A stretch of 64,000 bases of DNA from Prorocentrum cordatum (lineage: Eukaryota > Sar > Dinophyceae > Prorocentrales > Prorocentraceae): positions 122,501-186,500 of the forward strand of contig CAUYUJ010004003.1 of the NCBI GenBank assembly GCA_963575745.1, given 5' to 3'. Shown here in pieces: positions 8,242 to 17,254 of this stretch; within the stretch, counting starts at the first letter, position 1; every line of letters begins with the position of its first letter. The notes under the pieces were generated by a model that saw only the letters and a program-made list of their open reading frames with translations, searched no databases and was not told where the DNA came from. A program made the position numbers and the translations under genes.

Positions 8242-9351
8242 CTACTTTGACTCCGCTCCCTTTGATCTGCCTTTCGGGTTGCCCTTCATGCCCGTGGCAG
8301 CCCGCGCCAATAATGTGTCACATGTTTCCGTAAGCTCTTGAAGTTGAGAATGGTTTTGTAATTCGTGCCATGTCTTCCAAGTTTCTGCCCAATCCCGCTT
8401 CAAGATATTGCCTTCTACGGTTATAGTGAGAGCGAGCTCCCCTCCCACATGCACTTGATAAAGATTATCGTCCGTAACTCTGATGGTGTACGGAAGCTGC
8501 ATCGTCTCCTTCAGCATGTACTTCACGCCGAAGCAGAAGTTCCGGGCGGCTCGGTCCGTTGGTGCCCGATCTGGTGTAGCCCACACATTTTTGCCGCCGC
8601 ATGTCAGCTTCAGGCTTCTGATGAGAGCAACTGCCGTGTCGTGGTCCAGCATCGAGTCGAATTCAGCAAACAAAATATGATTCGTGTCGCCTTTTGTGTA
8701 GATGTTGCGTGGGATAGGGCCGTCGTTCGTCCCAGGTTTTCCCCGTATCCATTCTGCGGCTGTGTTGTTCATGCCAAAATTCTCTAGGTTCCCGAATACA
8801 GCAGTGACCGCGCGTTTGCCGTGGACGTGGTAGGCGGTCGCTGATGCGGTAGTGTTGCCGGGTGGTCCTGGGAACCCTTTCCCACGTAGGTTGGCCACCT
8901 CGCGCTCTAGCTCGTTCAGCTTTTCCCCAATCGTGGAAGTCATGCTGGGGGCTGCTTCCGATGTTGCCGATAAAGGTATCGAAGTTGCTTGTTTAGCTTC
9001 AACGGCTGCCATACGCGAGGTGAGGTCGTCAATCGATGCTTGTAGTGTTTTCAAGTCTGCGTGCGATACTCCGTGCTTCTTGATCGCGGTAATGTCGGTC
9101 TTGATCGGCTCCAGCTGCTCTTGTAGCATGCGTGATAAAACTCCTGCCTTCAAGGGCGTATTGTCCTCAGCTGCGAGACGTTGTTGAAATAATGCCTGCT
9201 GTTGTTTGTTGCCATCGTCCGCACTTCCGACGCCACCTGCGGCAATTCCAGCTGTGCTGTCCAATCCGTCCATCTCGTGCAACGGGCTGTTGATCCTCTG
9301 TTGCTTTGCCTCAGGCCGCGTTGGTGTACTGAGAAGATGACGTTCCGGCAT
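8242..9351 (-). CDS. Element B ORF1, coiled-coil nucleic-acid-binding protein
   Basis: A 369-residue intact ORF starting at ATG 9351-9349 and ending at TAG 8244-8242. ORF1 proteins of LINEs coat the element RNA and carry it to the target. Residues about 45-145 are rich in heptad-like Leu/Ile/Lys/Glu patterns (ALFQQRLAAE through LNELEREVANL), consistent with a coiled coil. Residues about 165-275 (RAVTAVFGNL ... FGVKYML) have the alternating beta/alpha look of an RRM-like domain, as in L1-type ORF1 proteins. The C-terminus is basic (GMKGNPKGRSKG). A consensus RRM1 motif was not verified and would need a profile search. It is in the same frame as the proline-rich region that follows, separated only by the TAG. 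No frameshift is seen inside it. Confidence 0.65.
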   Translation of the reverse strand: MPERHLLSTPTRPEAKQQRINSPLHEMDGLDSTAGIAAGGVGSADDGNKQQQALFQQRLAAEDNTPLKAGVLSRMLQEQLEPIKTDITAIKKHGVSHADLKTLQASIDDLTSRMAAVEAKQATSIPLSATSEAAPSMTSTIGEKLNELEREVANLRGKGFPGPPGNTTASATAYHVHGKRAVTAVFGNLENFGMNNTAAEWIRGKPGTNDGPIPRNIYTKGDTNHILFAEFDSMLDHDTAVALIRSLKLTCGGKNVWATPDRAPTDRAARNFCFGVKYMLKETMQLPYTIRVTDDNLYQVHVGGELALTITVEGNILKRDWAETWKTWHELQNHSQLQELTETCDTLLARAATGMKGNPKGRSKGAESK

Positions 9352-9443
9352 CCCTGCCCAGAGTGGTGGTACGAGAAAGCAGCGAGATATTGTAGTAGCG
9401 AGTGTAAGTGAATCGCGCGGAAGGATGATGTGGATTATGTGAA

Positions 9444-9592
9444 GTACGGGAATGTAAGGGGGTACGGGAATGTAAGGGGGTACGGGAATGTAAGGGGGTA
9501 CGGGAATGTAAGGGGGTACGGGAAGGCAAGGAGGAGGAGGAGGAGGAGGAGGAGGAGGGGGAGGAGGAGGAGGAGGAGGAGGAGGAGGAGAA
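9444..9592. repeat. 18-bp minisatellite followed by GGA array
   Basis: Five near-perfect head-to-tail copies of GTACGGGAATGTAAGGGG occupy 9444-9527, then a GGA array runs to 9592. It lies 90 bases upstream of the ORF1 ATG of element B (minus strand), so it may be part of that element's 5' UTR or promoter. That role is inferred from position only. Confidence 0.9.
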
Positions 9593-9599
9593 GCTCTGG

Positions 9600-10195
9600 G
9601 TCCAAGGCTCGAGGAGGTCTCGCGCCTCTTTCGGGCGCGTGGGAGCCGCGTGCGGGCCCTGCAGGACTGTCAGGAATGGGTCCATGGGGCGAGGAACTGC
9701 ACCATCGATGGGCCCAGGGACCGATTCGGAGCGGCTTTGGCTGCATTCCCCACTCCAGACACCAGACATGATCGCGTCGAAAAAAACAAAAATCAGGACG
9801 GGAGGTTTTGGGCAATTCTTGGCCTCTGGGGGCCCTCGCCGGGCCTCGGGACCGTCAAAAAAGTCGTCGGGATGAAAAAGTGGTCCTGGGGAAAGGGTCG
9901 GGACTTCCACGGACCCCGTATTGAAAAAATCAGGACGTCTCATGTCTGGGACCGATTCTGGGGCCCCATTCAGTTCGGACCCCCCAGCCGCCCCCATCAT
10001 GCCGGGGCAGAGGCGGCTGGCGCAGAGGACCGGTTTCGCCACCGCGTGCCCATGCCCTTCGAACATTCCTCCGGCACGGCATCTGCGCTCTGGGGCCCGA
10101 CGTCGACCGCAGCACCCTCGAGCTCTGGGTGACGCTCAGAGGCTGTGCGGTCCCAGGGGTGGACTCTTCTCTGCGCCCCAGTGGGGCGCCTCGGG
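9600..10195. repeat. Dispersed ~160-bp repeat (copy 1, minus) and flanking unique DNA
   Basis: Positions 9786-9945 carry the reverse orientation of a family seen again at 12.3, 18.5, 19.0, 54.8, 55.6 and 56.2 kb. The plus-orientation signature is a T6 run near CCTGATTTTTTCA, then AGTCCCGACCCTTTCCCC, a second T-run before GACGGTCC, then GAGGCCCGGCGAGGGCCCCC. No coding potential; possibly a SINE-like or non-autonomous element. The rest, up to 10195, shows no gene. Confidence 0.6.
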
Positions 10196-10985
10196 CCAAG
10201 GGGCGCGGCCGAGGAGCAGGAGGAACAGGAGGAGGAGGAGGAGGAGCAGGAGGAGGAGGAGCAGCAGGAGGAGCAGGAGGAGGATAAGGAGGAGGAGGAG
10301 GAGCAGGAGGAGGAGGAGGAGGAGGAGGAGGAGGGAGGAGAGAGAAACAGGGCCGAAACAGGAACAGGAGGAACAGGAGGAGGAGGAGGAAGGAGCAGAG
10401 GAGGAGAAGGACAAGGGAGGAGGAGGAGGAGAGAGGACGGAGGAGGAGGAAGCAGGAGGAGGAGGAGGAGCAGGAAGGAGCAAGCAAAGCAGGAGGACGG
10501 AGGAGCAGGAGGAAAAAGGACAAGGAGGAGGAAAGCAAGGAAAGCAAGAGGGAGGAGCAGGAGTGAGGACGGAGGAGCAGCAAGGAGCAGAGGAGGAAAG
10601 CTTCCAGCAGGCGGAGGATTAAGGAGGAGGAGGAGGGAGCAGGAAGGAGCAGGAGGAGGCGAGAGGAGGAAAGGAGGAGGTGAGAGGAGGCGAGGAGGGA
10701 GAAGGAAGGAGGAGGATGGATGGAGGAGGAGCTGACCAGCTGTGCCGAGGACTGGAGGACCAGGAGGATAGAAGAGGAGGAGGAGGAGCGAGGAGGAGGA
10801 TTAGGGAGGAAGGAAGGTATTAGGAGAGGAGGGCAAGGAGGGGAGGATGGAGGAGGAGGGAGGAGGAGGAGGAGGAGGAGGGAGGAGGGAGGAAGGTAGG
10901 AGGAGGAGGGGGGAGGAGGGAGGAGGAGGAGGAGGAGGAGGAGGAGGAGGAGGAGGAGGAGGAGGATTAGGAGGAGGATTAGGAG
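10196..10985. repeat. GGA-rich purine tract, 790 bp
   Basis: Nearly pure purine plus strand of GGA, GCA and GAA triplets with a short break around 10730-10770. Long frames here (Glu/Arg/Gly-rich, or Leu/Ser/Pro-rich on the other strand) are composition artefacts. Confidence 0.95.
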
Positions 10986-11540
10986 GAGGGCTTTCGGCTT
11001 CGGCCCGCTTCGGCTCCAGCCCGTCTCGGCTCCATCGGCCCACTTCGGCCTCGGCCCGCCTCGGCTTCGGCCCTTCGACCTCGGCCCCCGTGCCGTCCCG
11101 GCGCGCTGCGGCTCCGGCCCGCGCCGCCACGGGGGCGGGCGGCAGCGTGCGCAGGGCGGCGGGGGCCGAGGCCGCCACGGGCCGCAGGCTGACACGGGCC
11201 GCGGGCTCGCAGCCGCCTCGTGCCCTGGGACACACAAATTCCTACACACAAATAAGAAAAGATGCCTCGTATGTTCCAACATTTTCGGGGTTTCTGTCTT
11301 CCCCCCCCACTTCCCACATTTTCGCATATCTTCTCGGAATCGACGAATCATTGTGTCTGTGTGTTTTTTCCCCTCCTGAGAGAAGGGGGGCCCGCGCGGC
11401 GCGAGGCAGTCGGCTCCGGCGGGCGGGGGGCCGGGGAGGCAGGCAGCCCGCGGGCGCGGCGCGGCCACCGCGCCGCCGCGGGGCAGGAACGTGGGGAGCG
11501 GAGGGCCTCTGTCAGGCAGATTCTGGACGAAGAATAAGCA
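10986..11540. other. GC-rich spacer, no gene seen
   Basis: Contains CTTCGGC-type hexamer echoes (10990-11070) and mixed sequence to 11540. Frames that cross it only join the flanking triplet arrays. No domain, splice signal or RNA gene was recognised. Confidence 0.6.
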
Positions 11541-11684
11541 CCTCCTCCTCCTCCTCCTCCTCCTCCTCCTCCTCCTCCTCCTCCTCTCCCTCCATCGCCT
11601 CCTCCTCCTCTCCCTCCATCCCCTCCTCCTCCTCCTCCTCCTCCTCCTCCTCCTCCTCCTCCTCCTCCTCCTCCTCCTCCTCCC
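11541..11684. repeat. (CCT)n array
   Basis: Pyrimidine-only plus strand with two TCCCTCCAT interruptions. It is the strand-flipped counterpart of the GGA tract that ends 550 bases upstream. Confidence 0.95.
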
Positions 11685-12710
11685 CCAAAAGTGTTCAAGC
11701 CATATTCAAGACATCAGCGAGACATCGTCCCCTGACTATTTTTGCAACTGCGCTTGAACATTCCTCCCGCCCGACTTAACCCTTACTTTCCAGCGTCTCG
11801 GCCGAATGGGTCTCTGGCTTTTCCAGCCGGCCCCGAGTGCCAGACCCCTGGCAGGTCCACAGAAAAAGCACCACTCCAGCCTCCCTTCGGACTTGAGCTC
11901 GTGGCAAGCCCATTGGGGCCCTCGTCTGTTCCAGCAGGCGCTCGCCATATGGTAAGCGTGCTGACCCAGGAAAGGCAGACGTGGGATGGGAAGTGTATCG
12001 CAGCATAAGTGATAATGCGCGCTGGTTTTACAATTGGCCCACAGTATCCTTCTCGCCCTCCTCTTACCTCTCCCTCGTTCCTCTCCTCCTCCCCTCCCAC
12101 ATCTTCAACCCTTTCTCCTCTTCCACCCTTCCTTCCTTCCCCTTCCTCCTTACTTCCTTCCCCACCCTCCACCCTTCATGCCCTCGGCCTCCTCTTCTTC
12201 GTCGTCCTCCTCATTCTCCTCGCCCTACCTCCTTCCTCCTCCTTCCTCCCCCTCCCTCCTCCCCCCCTCATTCTGCCGTTTCTCTCTCCCCAGACATCCG
12301 GCGTCGTGCTTTCTCATGCCGGGTCGTTTCTTGACGGTCCCTGGGGCTGGTGAGGGCCCCGGCAAGCCGACAGTGGGCAAACACCTCCCGCCGCGATGTT
12401 TCCAGGACGCGAGGATCTCGGGGTTGCTTCCTCCCCCTCTCCTCCTCCTCCTCCTCCTCGTCCTCCTCCTCCTCCTCCTTCTCCTCCTTCTCCTCCTCCT
12501 CCTCCTCCTCCTCCTCCTCCTCCTCCTCTCGTCCTGGTCCTGGTCCTGGTCCTGGTCCTGGTCCTGGTCCTGGTCCTCCTCGTCCTCGTCCTCGTTCTCG
12601 TCCTCATCCTCGTCCTCCTCCTCCTCCTCCTCCTCCTCGTCCTCCTCCTCCTCCTCCTGACCTCCTTCTCCTCTCCTCCTCCTCCTCCTCCTCCTCCTCC
12701 TCCTCCTGCT
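11685..12710. repeat. Unique spacer, pyrimidine tract and CTC array with CCTGGT hexamers
   Basis: 11685-12030 is unremarkable. 12036-12290 is an irregular C/T tract. 12285-12420 resembles the dispersed ~160-bp family (TCATGCCGGGTCGTTTCTTGACGG). 12430-12710 is a CTC/TCC array with an internal run of CCTGGT hexamers at about 12533-12575, then CGTCCT triplets. No supported gene. Confidence 0.8.
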
Positions 12711-13560
12711 GCCCGCGAGCGCGCCGCTTCAACGCCGCGGGTCCTCGGTAGACCACACGACCGCCCCGCCCCGCTGCGCACCCGGCTCCATGGGGTCGCT
12801 CCAGGCTCCCCAGGCGACGTCGGCGGCACCGACAGGGAGGAGGGAGGGTGAAGGAGGAGGTAGAAGAAAAGAGAATGGTGGCCATGACCAAGACTGGACG
12901 CGGAAACGTCGGTGCCACTCTTGGTCACCGTCCACCTGGGCTACCGTTGATTCGTGGATCCGTGCATCACCCCCGCGAATCGGAGACGGCGGGCATGGAC
13001 CACGACCAAGATCGGTGTCGACAAGATTCAGAGACATCTTGGTCATGGTCAGCGTGTCTTTCGTCCCTGAGGATCGTTTATCCGACCCCCATCCCCAGCG
13101 GCGTGGCCCCCTGGCCGATTTACCCCATTTGGTGGGGGTCTCGAAAGAGATGAGGATGGGCATGGGGGCCGGTAAAATGATACGGACCCTCGAGGAGGAG
13201 CGAGGAGCCCGCGGCGCGCCAAGGTGGGGCACGCAGGCATGGGGCGAGCCTTCCCCAGAGGGCTCGTCGGGCAGGCCCCCTGTCCTCGGAGGAGCTCCGC
13301 CTGACCCCCACCGTATAGGAGCCGAAAGGGGGGCTCCCCAGAGGGGCCGGAGGGCTTCCGGGGAGCCCCGGCCGCCTCCCGAGACTCGCCGTCGCTCGGA
13401 AGCCCACCCCCCGTGCACAATCTCAGCCTCGGCGCGCGTGGCGATTGGCCCCAGAACGGATCTCCCCGCCGAGCCCACGAAGAATGCGCCAAACGTTCCG
13501 CGGAGCTGCGGGGCATTCTGCGCACTTCGTGTCGCGGGTGCTGGCGAGAGGATCAGTTCG
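12711..13560. other. Non-repetitive GC-rich DNA, no supported gene
   Basis: Both strands hold frames of 95-314 codons, expected at this GC content. None shows a recognisable domain and they overlap each other on opposite strands. Confidence 0.5.
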
Positions 13561-13760
13561 GGGGTGCATGGGCCCCGTCCTTCCTCCGCCCCTGCTCCCC
13601 CTCCTCATCCTCCTCCGCCTCCTCCTCAACCTCCTCCTGCTGCTCCACCGCTTCCTCCGCCTCCCCCCGCTCCTCCTTCCCCTCCCCCTCCTCGTCGTCC
13701 TCGTCGTCTTCGGGGTCGGCGGCACCGGCCGTAAGGCCTTCACCATGAATTCTGAAGTAC
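13561..13760. repeat. Pyrimidine tract ending in a conserved GGCGGCACCGGCC segment
   Basis: A CTC/TCC tract passes into CGTCGTCTTCGGGGTCGG, then CGGCACCGGCCGTAAGGCCTTC. The same tract-to-segment junction recurs at 35450-35510 and in altered form at 38380-38440, so microsatellite and segment appear to travel as one dispersed repeat. Confidence 0.7.
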
Positions 13761-13779
13761 AGCGATTTTGCAGCCGACC

Positions 13780-14890
13780 CCCCGCTCGAAGGATGGGGAT
13801 CCAGACCTCCGAGAATCTGGCGTTTATTCCAAACTATCCTGTGGTGTTGGATCCTCGTTTTGAAGAGACGGTCTCCGCGTTCCTACTTCCTCCCTCTCCT
13901 CCCCCTCCTCCCTCTTCCCTGCGTTTCCCCACCCAGTACAGCGTTTCGTGGCCCCATAAGGAGCTCCACCGAAGCCCCCAATGGGATCGTCCGGGTCGCA
14001 TGAATTTTGAATTTCACCCACCCAATACAACGTTTCGTGGCCCCATGGGGGGTTCCACCGAGGCCCGAGTGGGAACGTCCGGGGCGCATGAATTTGGCAT
14101 TTTCACTCCCCAATACAGCGTTTCTTTGCCCCATATGGAGCTCCGCCGAAGCCCCCGGTGGGACCGTCTGGGGCGCATGAATATGGCATTTTCATCCACC
14201 CAGTACAGCGTGTCGTGGCCCCATAGGGAAGTCACCGAAGCCCCCAATGGGACCGTCCGGGTCGCTTGATTTTGGCATGTTCACCTGCCCAATACAGCGT
14301 TTCGTGGCCCAATAGGGAGCTCCACCGAAGTCTCCAGTGGGACCGTCCGGGACGCATGATTTTGGCATTTTCACCCACCCAGTACACCGTTTCGTGGGCC
14401 CACAGGGAACTCCGCTGAAGTCCCCACTGGGACCGTCCGCATGCGCCCCACACTCCCAATTGGGCATTTTCGCCCACCCAATAAACCGTTTCGTGGCCCC
14501 ATAGGGAGCTCCACCGAAGCTCCTAGTGGGACCGCCCGCATGCGTCCCACACGCGCAATTTGGCATTTTCATCCACCCAGTACAGCGTGTCGTGGCTCCA
14601 CAGGGAGCTCCACCGAAACCTCCAGTGGAACCACACGCATGCGTCCCACACACCCGATTTGGCATTTTCACCTACCCAATACAGCGCTTCGTGGCCCCAT
14701 GGGGAACTCCACCGACGGCTCCAGTGCTACTACCGCCCGCATGCGTTCCCTCCACTCAGTGCAGCGCTTCGTGGCCCCATAGGGAGCTTCACCGTTGAAG
14801 ATATTCAAAATTGCGGTACCCACAACTGCATATGACTGGGTCCTTCGCAAGGATATTTTTTCATCGCAGCCGCGGCGTTGTTTTTCTTCA
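13780..14890 (-). repeat. 90-bp repeat array, copy 1 (minus orientation)
   Basis: About ten diverged units of roughly 90 bp, each carrying CGTTTCGTGGCCCCATAGGG and AGCTCCACCGAAG. Relative to the large array at 51-54.5 kb it lies in reverse. Its 3' trailer (CCTGTGGTGTTGG at about 13840) and its 5' leader (reverse complement of CATATGCAGTTGT at about 14820) match the ends of that array, so this is a complete array with both boundaries. Confidence 0.85.
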
Positions 14891-14897
14891 TAGTTTC

Positions 14898-15058
14898 GGC
14901 CTGGGGCCGCCGACTGCGGACATGGCATCGAATGACATACCGTCGGCGACGCCCGCGATGCATCGGCGACGTCGGCGTGGTGAACATCGGGCTCCACGTG
15001 GAACCTCATCGCCGATGCATCGGCGATGCGGCGTGATCCTCCGACTCCAACTGGGAGG
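14898..15058. mobile_element. Palindromic CGATGCATCG element, copy 1
   Basis: A diverged copy of the inverted-repeat element seen better at 60059-60242 and 61179-61370. It has the perfect 18-bp palindrome TCGCCGATGCATCGGCGA near its right side and CGATGCATCGGCGACG on the left. The outer ends are weak. No coding sequence. Confidence 0.6.
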
Positions 15059-15080
15059 GGTAAGGTCGGACCCAGGACAG

Positions 15081-15580
15081 AAGAACATCCCAGAAAAAAC
15101 ACGAGACCCTCCGCTGGCCAGAACGCACAAAACACCCAAGGGTATACCCTCCTCGGGGTGCACAAACAACACCCAGCAAGCACGAATAGCATCAGGGTAG
15201 CATCCCCGAACCAACCTCGATCTTATACCTCAGTCCGACTGTATACAGCCGAACCTAGGACATAAGAGCATCCCTCAACACCACGAGGCCCTCCGCTGGC
15301 CAACACGTATGGAACATCCAAGGGTACCCTCCCCAGGGTGCACAACTTGCCATCGCTCGGACGTCTATTCCCCATGTATTTTTCGGCTTCGTGCGTCTAC
15401 TTTTCGCAGGACGATCCAGGATGCTCTTCGACGGTGCCCACCGATAACAGGTGCACACCGTCCGAGCGATGTCAAGACAAGAACATCAGACAAACACGAA
15501 GAGCATCAAGGCACCCTCCCCAGATTGACCTCGATCTTCTACCTCGGTCCGACTGCATCTGACCCCACCACAGCAAAACG
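15081..15580 (+). repeat. 183-bp tandem duplication, second unit interrupted by a TIR element
   Basis: Unit 1 starts at 15081 and unit 2 at 15264; both contain CACGAG-CCCTCCGCTGGCC and CCTCGATCTT-TACCTC-GTCCGACTG. In unit 2 the sequence GGGTGCACAA is followed by the 131-bp element 15346-15476, while unit 1 runs on without it. This gives a paralogous empty site. Confidence 0.8.
15346..15476. mobile_element. CTTGCCATCGCTCGG TIR element, short copy A
   Basis: 131 bp. Left end CTTGCCATCGCTCGGACGT, right end CCGTCCGAGCGATGTCAAG, an imperfect 19-bp terminal inverted repeat. ACAA lies directly on both sides (15342-15345 and 15477-15480) as a candidate target duplication. The interior has no ORF. 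This is a MITE-like non-autonomous DNA element. Confidence 0.8.
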
Positions 15581-15784
15581 AACAAATTAGCAGGCGGCCC
15601 GGCTCAGGGTGGGAAGCGTCCAACCTGACTCGGCGGCACACCGCCGTTCGATCGGCAAAACGGGCCCCCGAGATGGCGGAGCCGCGCGCCTTCCTGGGCG
15701 GCAGGGGCCATAAGGGGGCACCCGTCGCCGATATGTGGGCGAGGGGGCGTCGCTGCGACCCCCCTGCGTAGACCTATCCACCGA
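15477..15784. other. End of the 183-bp repeat, then a unique spacer
   Basis: After the second unit of the 183-bp duplication, 15590-15784 is unique GC-rich sequence with no recognised gene. Confidence 0.5.
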
Positions 15785-15914
15785 TTCGCCATAGCTCGGG
15801 CGTCCATTCCCCGTGCACTATTGCAGTTTCGTGGGCGCTTCTCTTGCAAGATTGTACAGGATGCTCCTCGATGGTCCCCGCCGAAAAAAATCCACACATC
15901 CTAGCGATGCCAAG
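15785..15914. mobile_element. TIR element, short copy B
   Basis: Left GCCATAGCTCGGGCGT, right CATCCTAGCGATGCCAAG, with the family interior (GATGCTCCTCGATGG, then CCCGCCGAAAAAAAT). Ends are more mutated than in copy A and no clear target duplication is visible. Confidence 0.7.
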
Positions 15915-16489
15915 CTGAGGGGGGAAGGGGCTGGGGTGAGACGGGGGGGGGGGGGGGGAGAGAGGAGGCAGGGGACAACGAGGACGAGGTCCTGGACCTA
16001 GACCCCCGAGGAACCCTCGACGCAGTTGAAGGATGGAGCGGGGAGGGAGGGAGGAAGATGAGGACGGGGAGGTGAGAGGGAAGGCGGCGGGGGGAGTGGA
16101 GGATTCGAGGGGGTAAAGAGGGGGAACATGTCGGGGAGGGAGATGAGGAAGAAGATGACGATGAGGATGAGGAGGATGCGGAGGATGCGGAGGAGGAGGA
16201 GGAGGAGGAGGAGGAGGAGGAGGAGGGGAGGAGGAGGGAGGAGGGGAGGAGGGGGGAGGAGGAGGAGGAAGAGGAGGAGGAGGAGGAGGAGGAGGAGGAG
16301 GAGGAGGGAGGAGGAGGAGGGGAGGAGGAGGCGGAGGAGGATATGTCGTGGATGAGGAAGGTGAGGACGGGGAGAGTGGGGGGGGGGGGAAGGAGGGGGC
16401 GAGGAGGTAGGGAGAAGGACGGGGAGGAGGGCAGTGGGGAGCGAGAGGAGCTCCAGGAGCTTGAGGAGAACCACGAAGCAGAGCGTAAG

Positions 16490-16490
<1 letters not shown>
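15915..16490. repeat. GGA-rich purine tract
   Basis: GGA/GAT/GCG triplets on the plus strand with a short G-run at 15945-15957 and another at about 16378. Translations are low-complexity only. Confidence 0.9.
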
Positions 16491-16493
<3 letters not shown>

Positions 16494-16530
<37 letters not shown>

Positions 16531-16560
16531 CAAGCAGCGGCAGCGGCAGCAACAGCGGCG
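16494..16560 (+). repeat. (CAG)n tract
   Basis: About eleven CAG units and then CGGCAG hexamers. One plus frame gives a polyglutamine run, but no flanking conserved protein supports a gene. Confidence 0.9.
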
Positions 16561-16861
16561 GCGGCGGAACGGCAAGCGCCTGGGCCCTCCTCGCCCGCGG
16601 TCGCAGCCCCAGCGGCCGCCTGGCGGCCGAGCCGATCACGAGCCCCCCCTGCAGGGTCGCCGTCTCGCTATCCACGGATCAGGGCAGAGTGCCGATGCCC
16701 GTGCAGCACTGGATGAAGAGAGCAGGCCGAGATCGGGTGGGAGAACAAAGGCAGGGCGAATCGCCGCGTGAGCAGCAGCCGGGATGATCACGACAGCCTA
16801 GCACGGTCCAAAGGGTGCCTCCCCCTCCTCCCACAGCCAGCCTCACCTCCCCAGATGGCCC

Positions 16862-16917
<56 letters not shown>

Positions 16918-17254
16918 TGCCGTCGTCGCCGTCGTGGTTGTCGCCGTCCTGGTGGACGATGTAGGTCGCGGAGGTGGAGTAGGGAGGGGGAGGGGGGGAG
17001 GCTCGTGGAGGTTCTTTCAAATATCTGGTGGTTTCAGTTGCGCGTCCCGACGAGAAGGATGATGGTGAGGAGGAGGAGGAGGTGGAGGAGGAGGTGGAGG
17101 AGGAGGGTCAGGTTTCCTCCTCTTCAGGAGGAGGGAAGCTGGAGAAGGAGAAGGAGAAGAAGGATGATGATGATGATGATGATGATGAGGAGGAGGAGGA
17201 GGAGGAGGAGGAGGAGGAGGAGGAGGAGGAGGAGGAGGAGGATCATGTGTTGCT
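16561..17254. repeat. Spacer, (TCG)n at 16862-16930, then GAG/GAT arrays
   Basis: 16561-16860 holds no gene. A TCG run follows, then from 17060 GAG and GAT triplets to about 17241. Frames across it are homopolymer-like. Confidence 0.85.

Larger units (their letters stand above)
2600..9370 (-). mobile_element. LINE-type retrotransposon B, near full length
   Basis: A minus-strand element of about 6.75 kb with parts in the expected order: ORF1 (9351-8242), a proline-rich repeat region (8241-6260), an apurinic-type endonuclease (6095-4491), reverse transcriptase (4490-3536) and a C-terminal domain (3570-2623). The order and the endonuclease type place it with LINEs rather than LTR elements. No LTRs are visible and no RNase H is present. 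At least three frame changes (about 6480, 4490-4500 and 3575-3590) break the long ORF, so this copy is probably inactive. The 5' side abuts an 18-bp tandem repeat at 9444-9527 that could be 5' UTR. No poly(A) tail could be identified at the 3' side, where a GGA array begins 60-80 bases on. Confidence 0.85.

Noticed and set aside
10847-11779. 310-codon plus-strand frame
   Set aside because: Bridges GGA and TCC arrays across a GC-rich spacer; no recognised protein sequence.
12790-13734. 314-codon plus-strand frame
   Set aside because: Overlaps a 249-codon minus frame, no domain, and its end runs into a pyrimidine tract.
16494-16560. Polyglutamine protein gene
   Set aside because: The CAG tract is bounded by GGA arrays and GC-rich spacer with no other protein signal.
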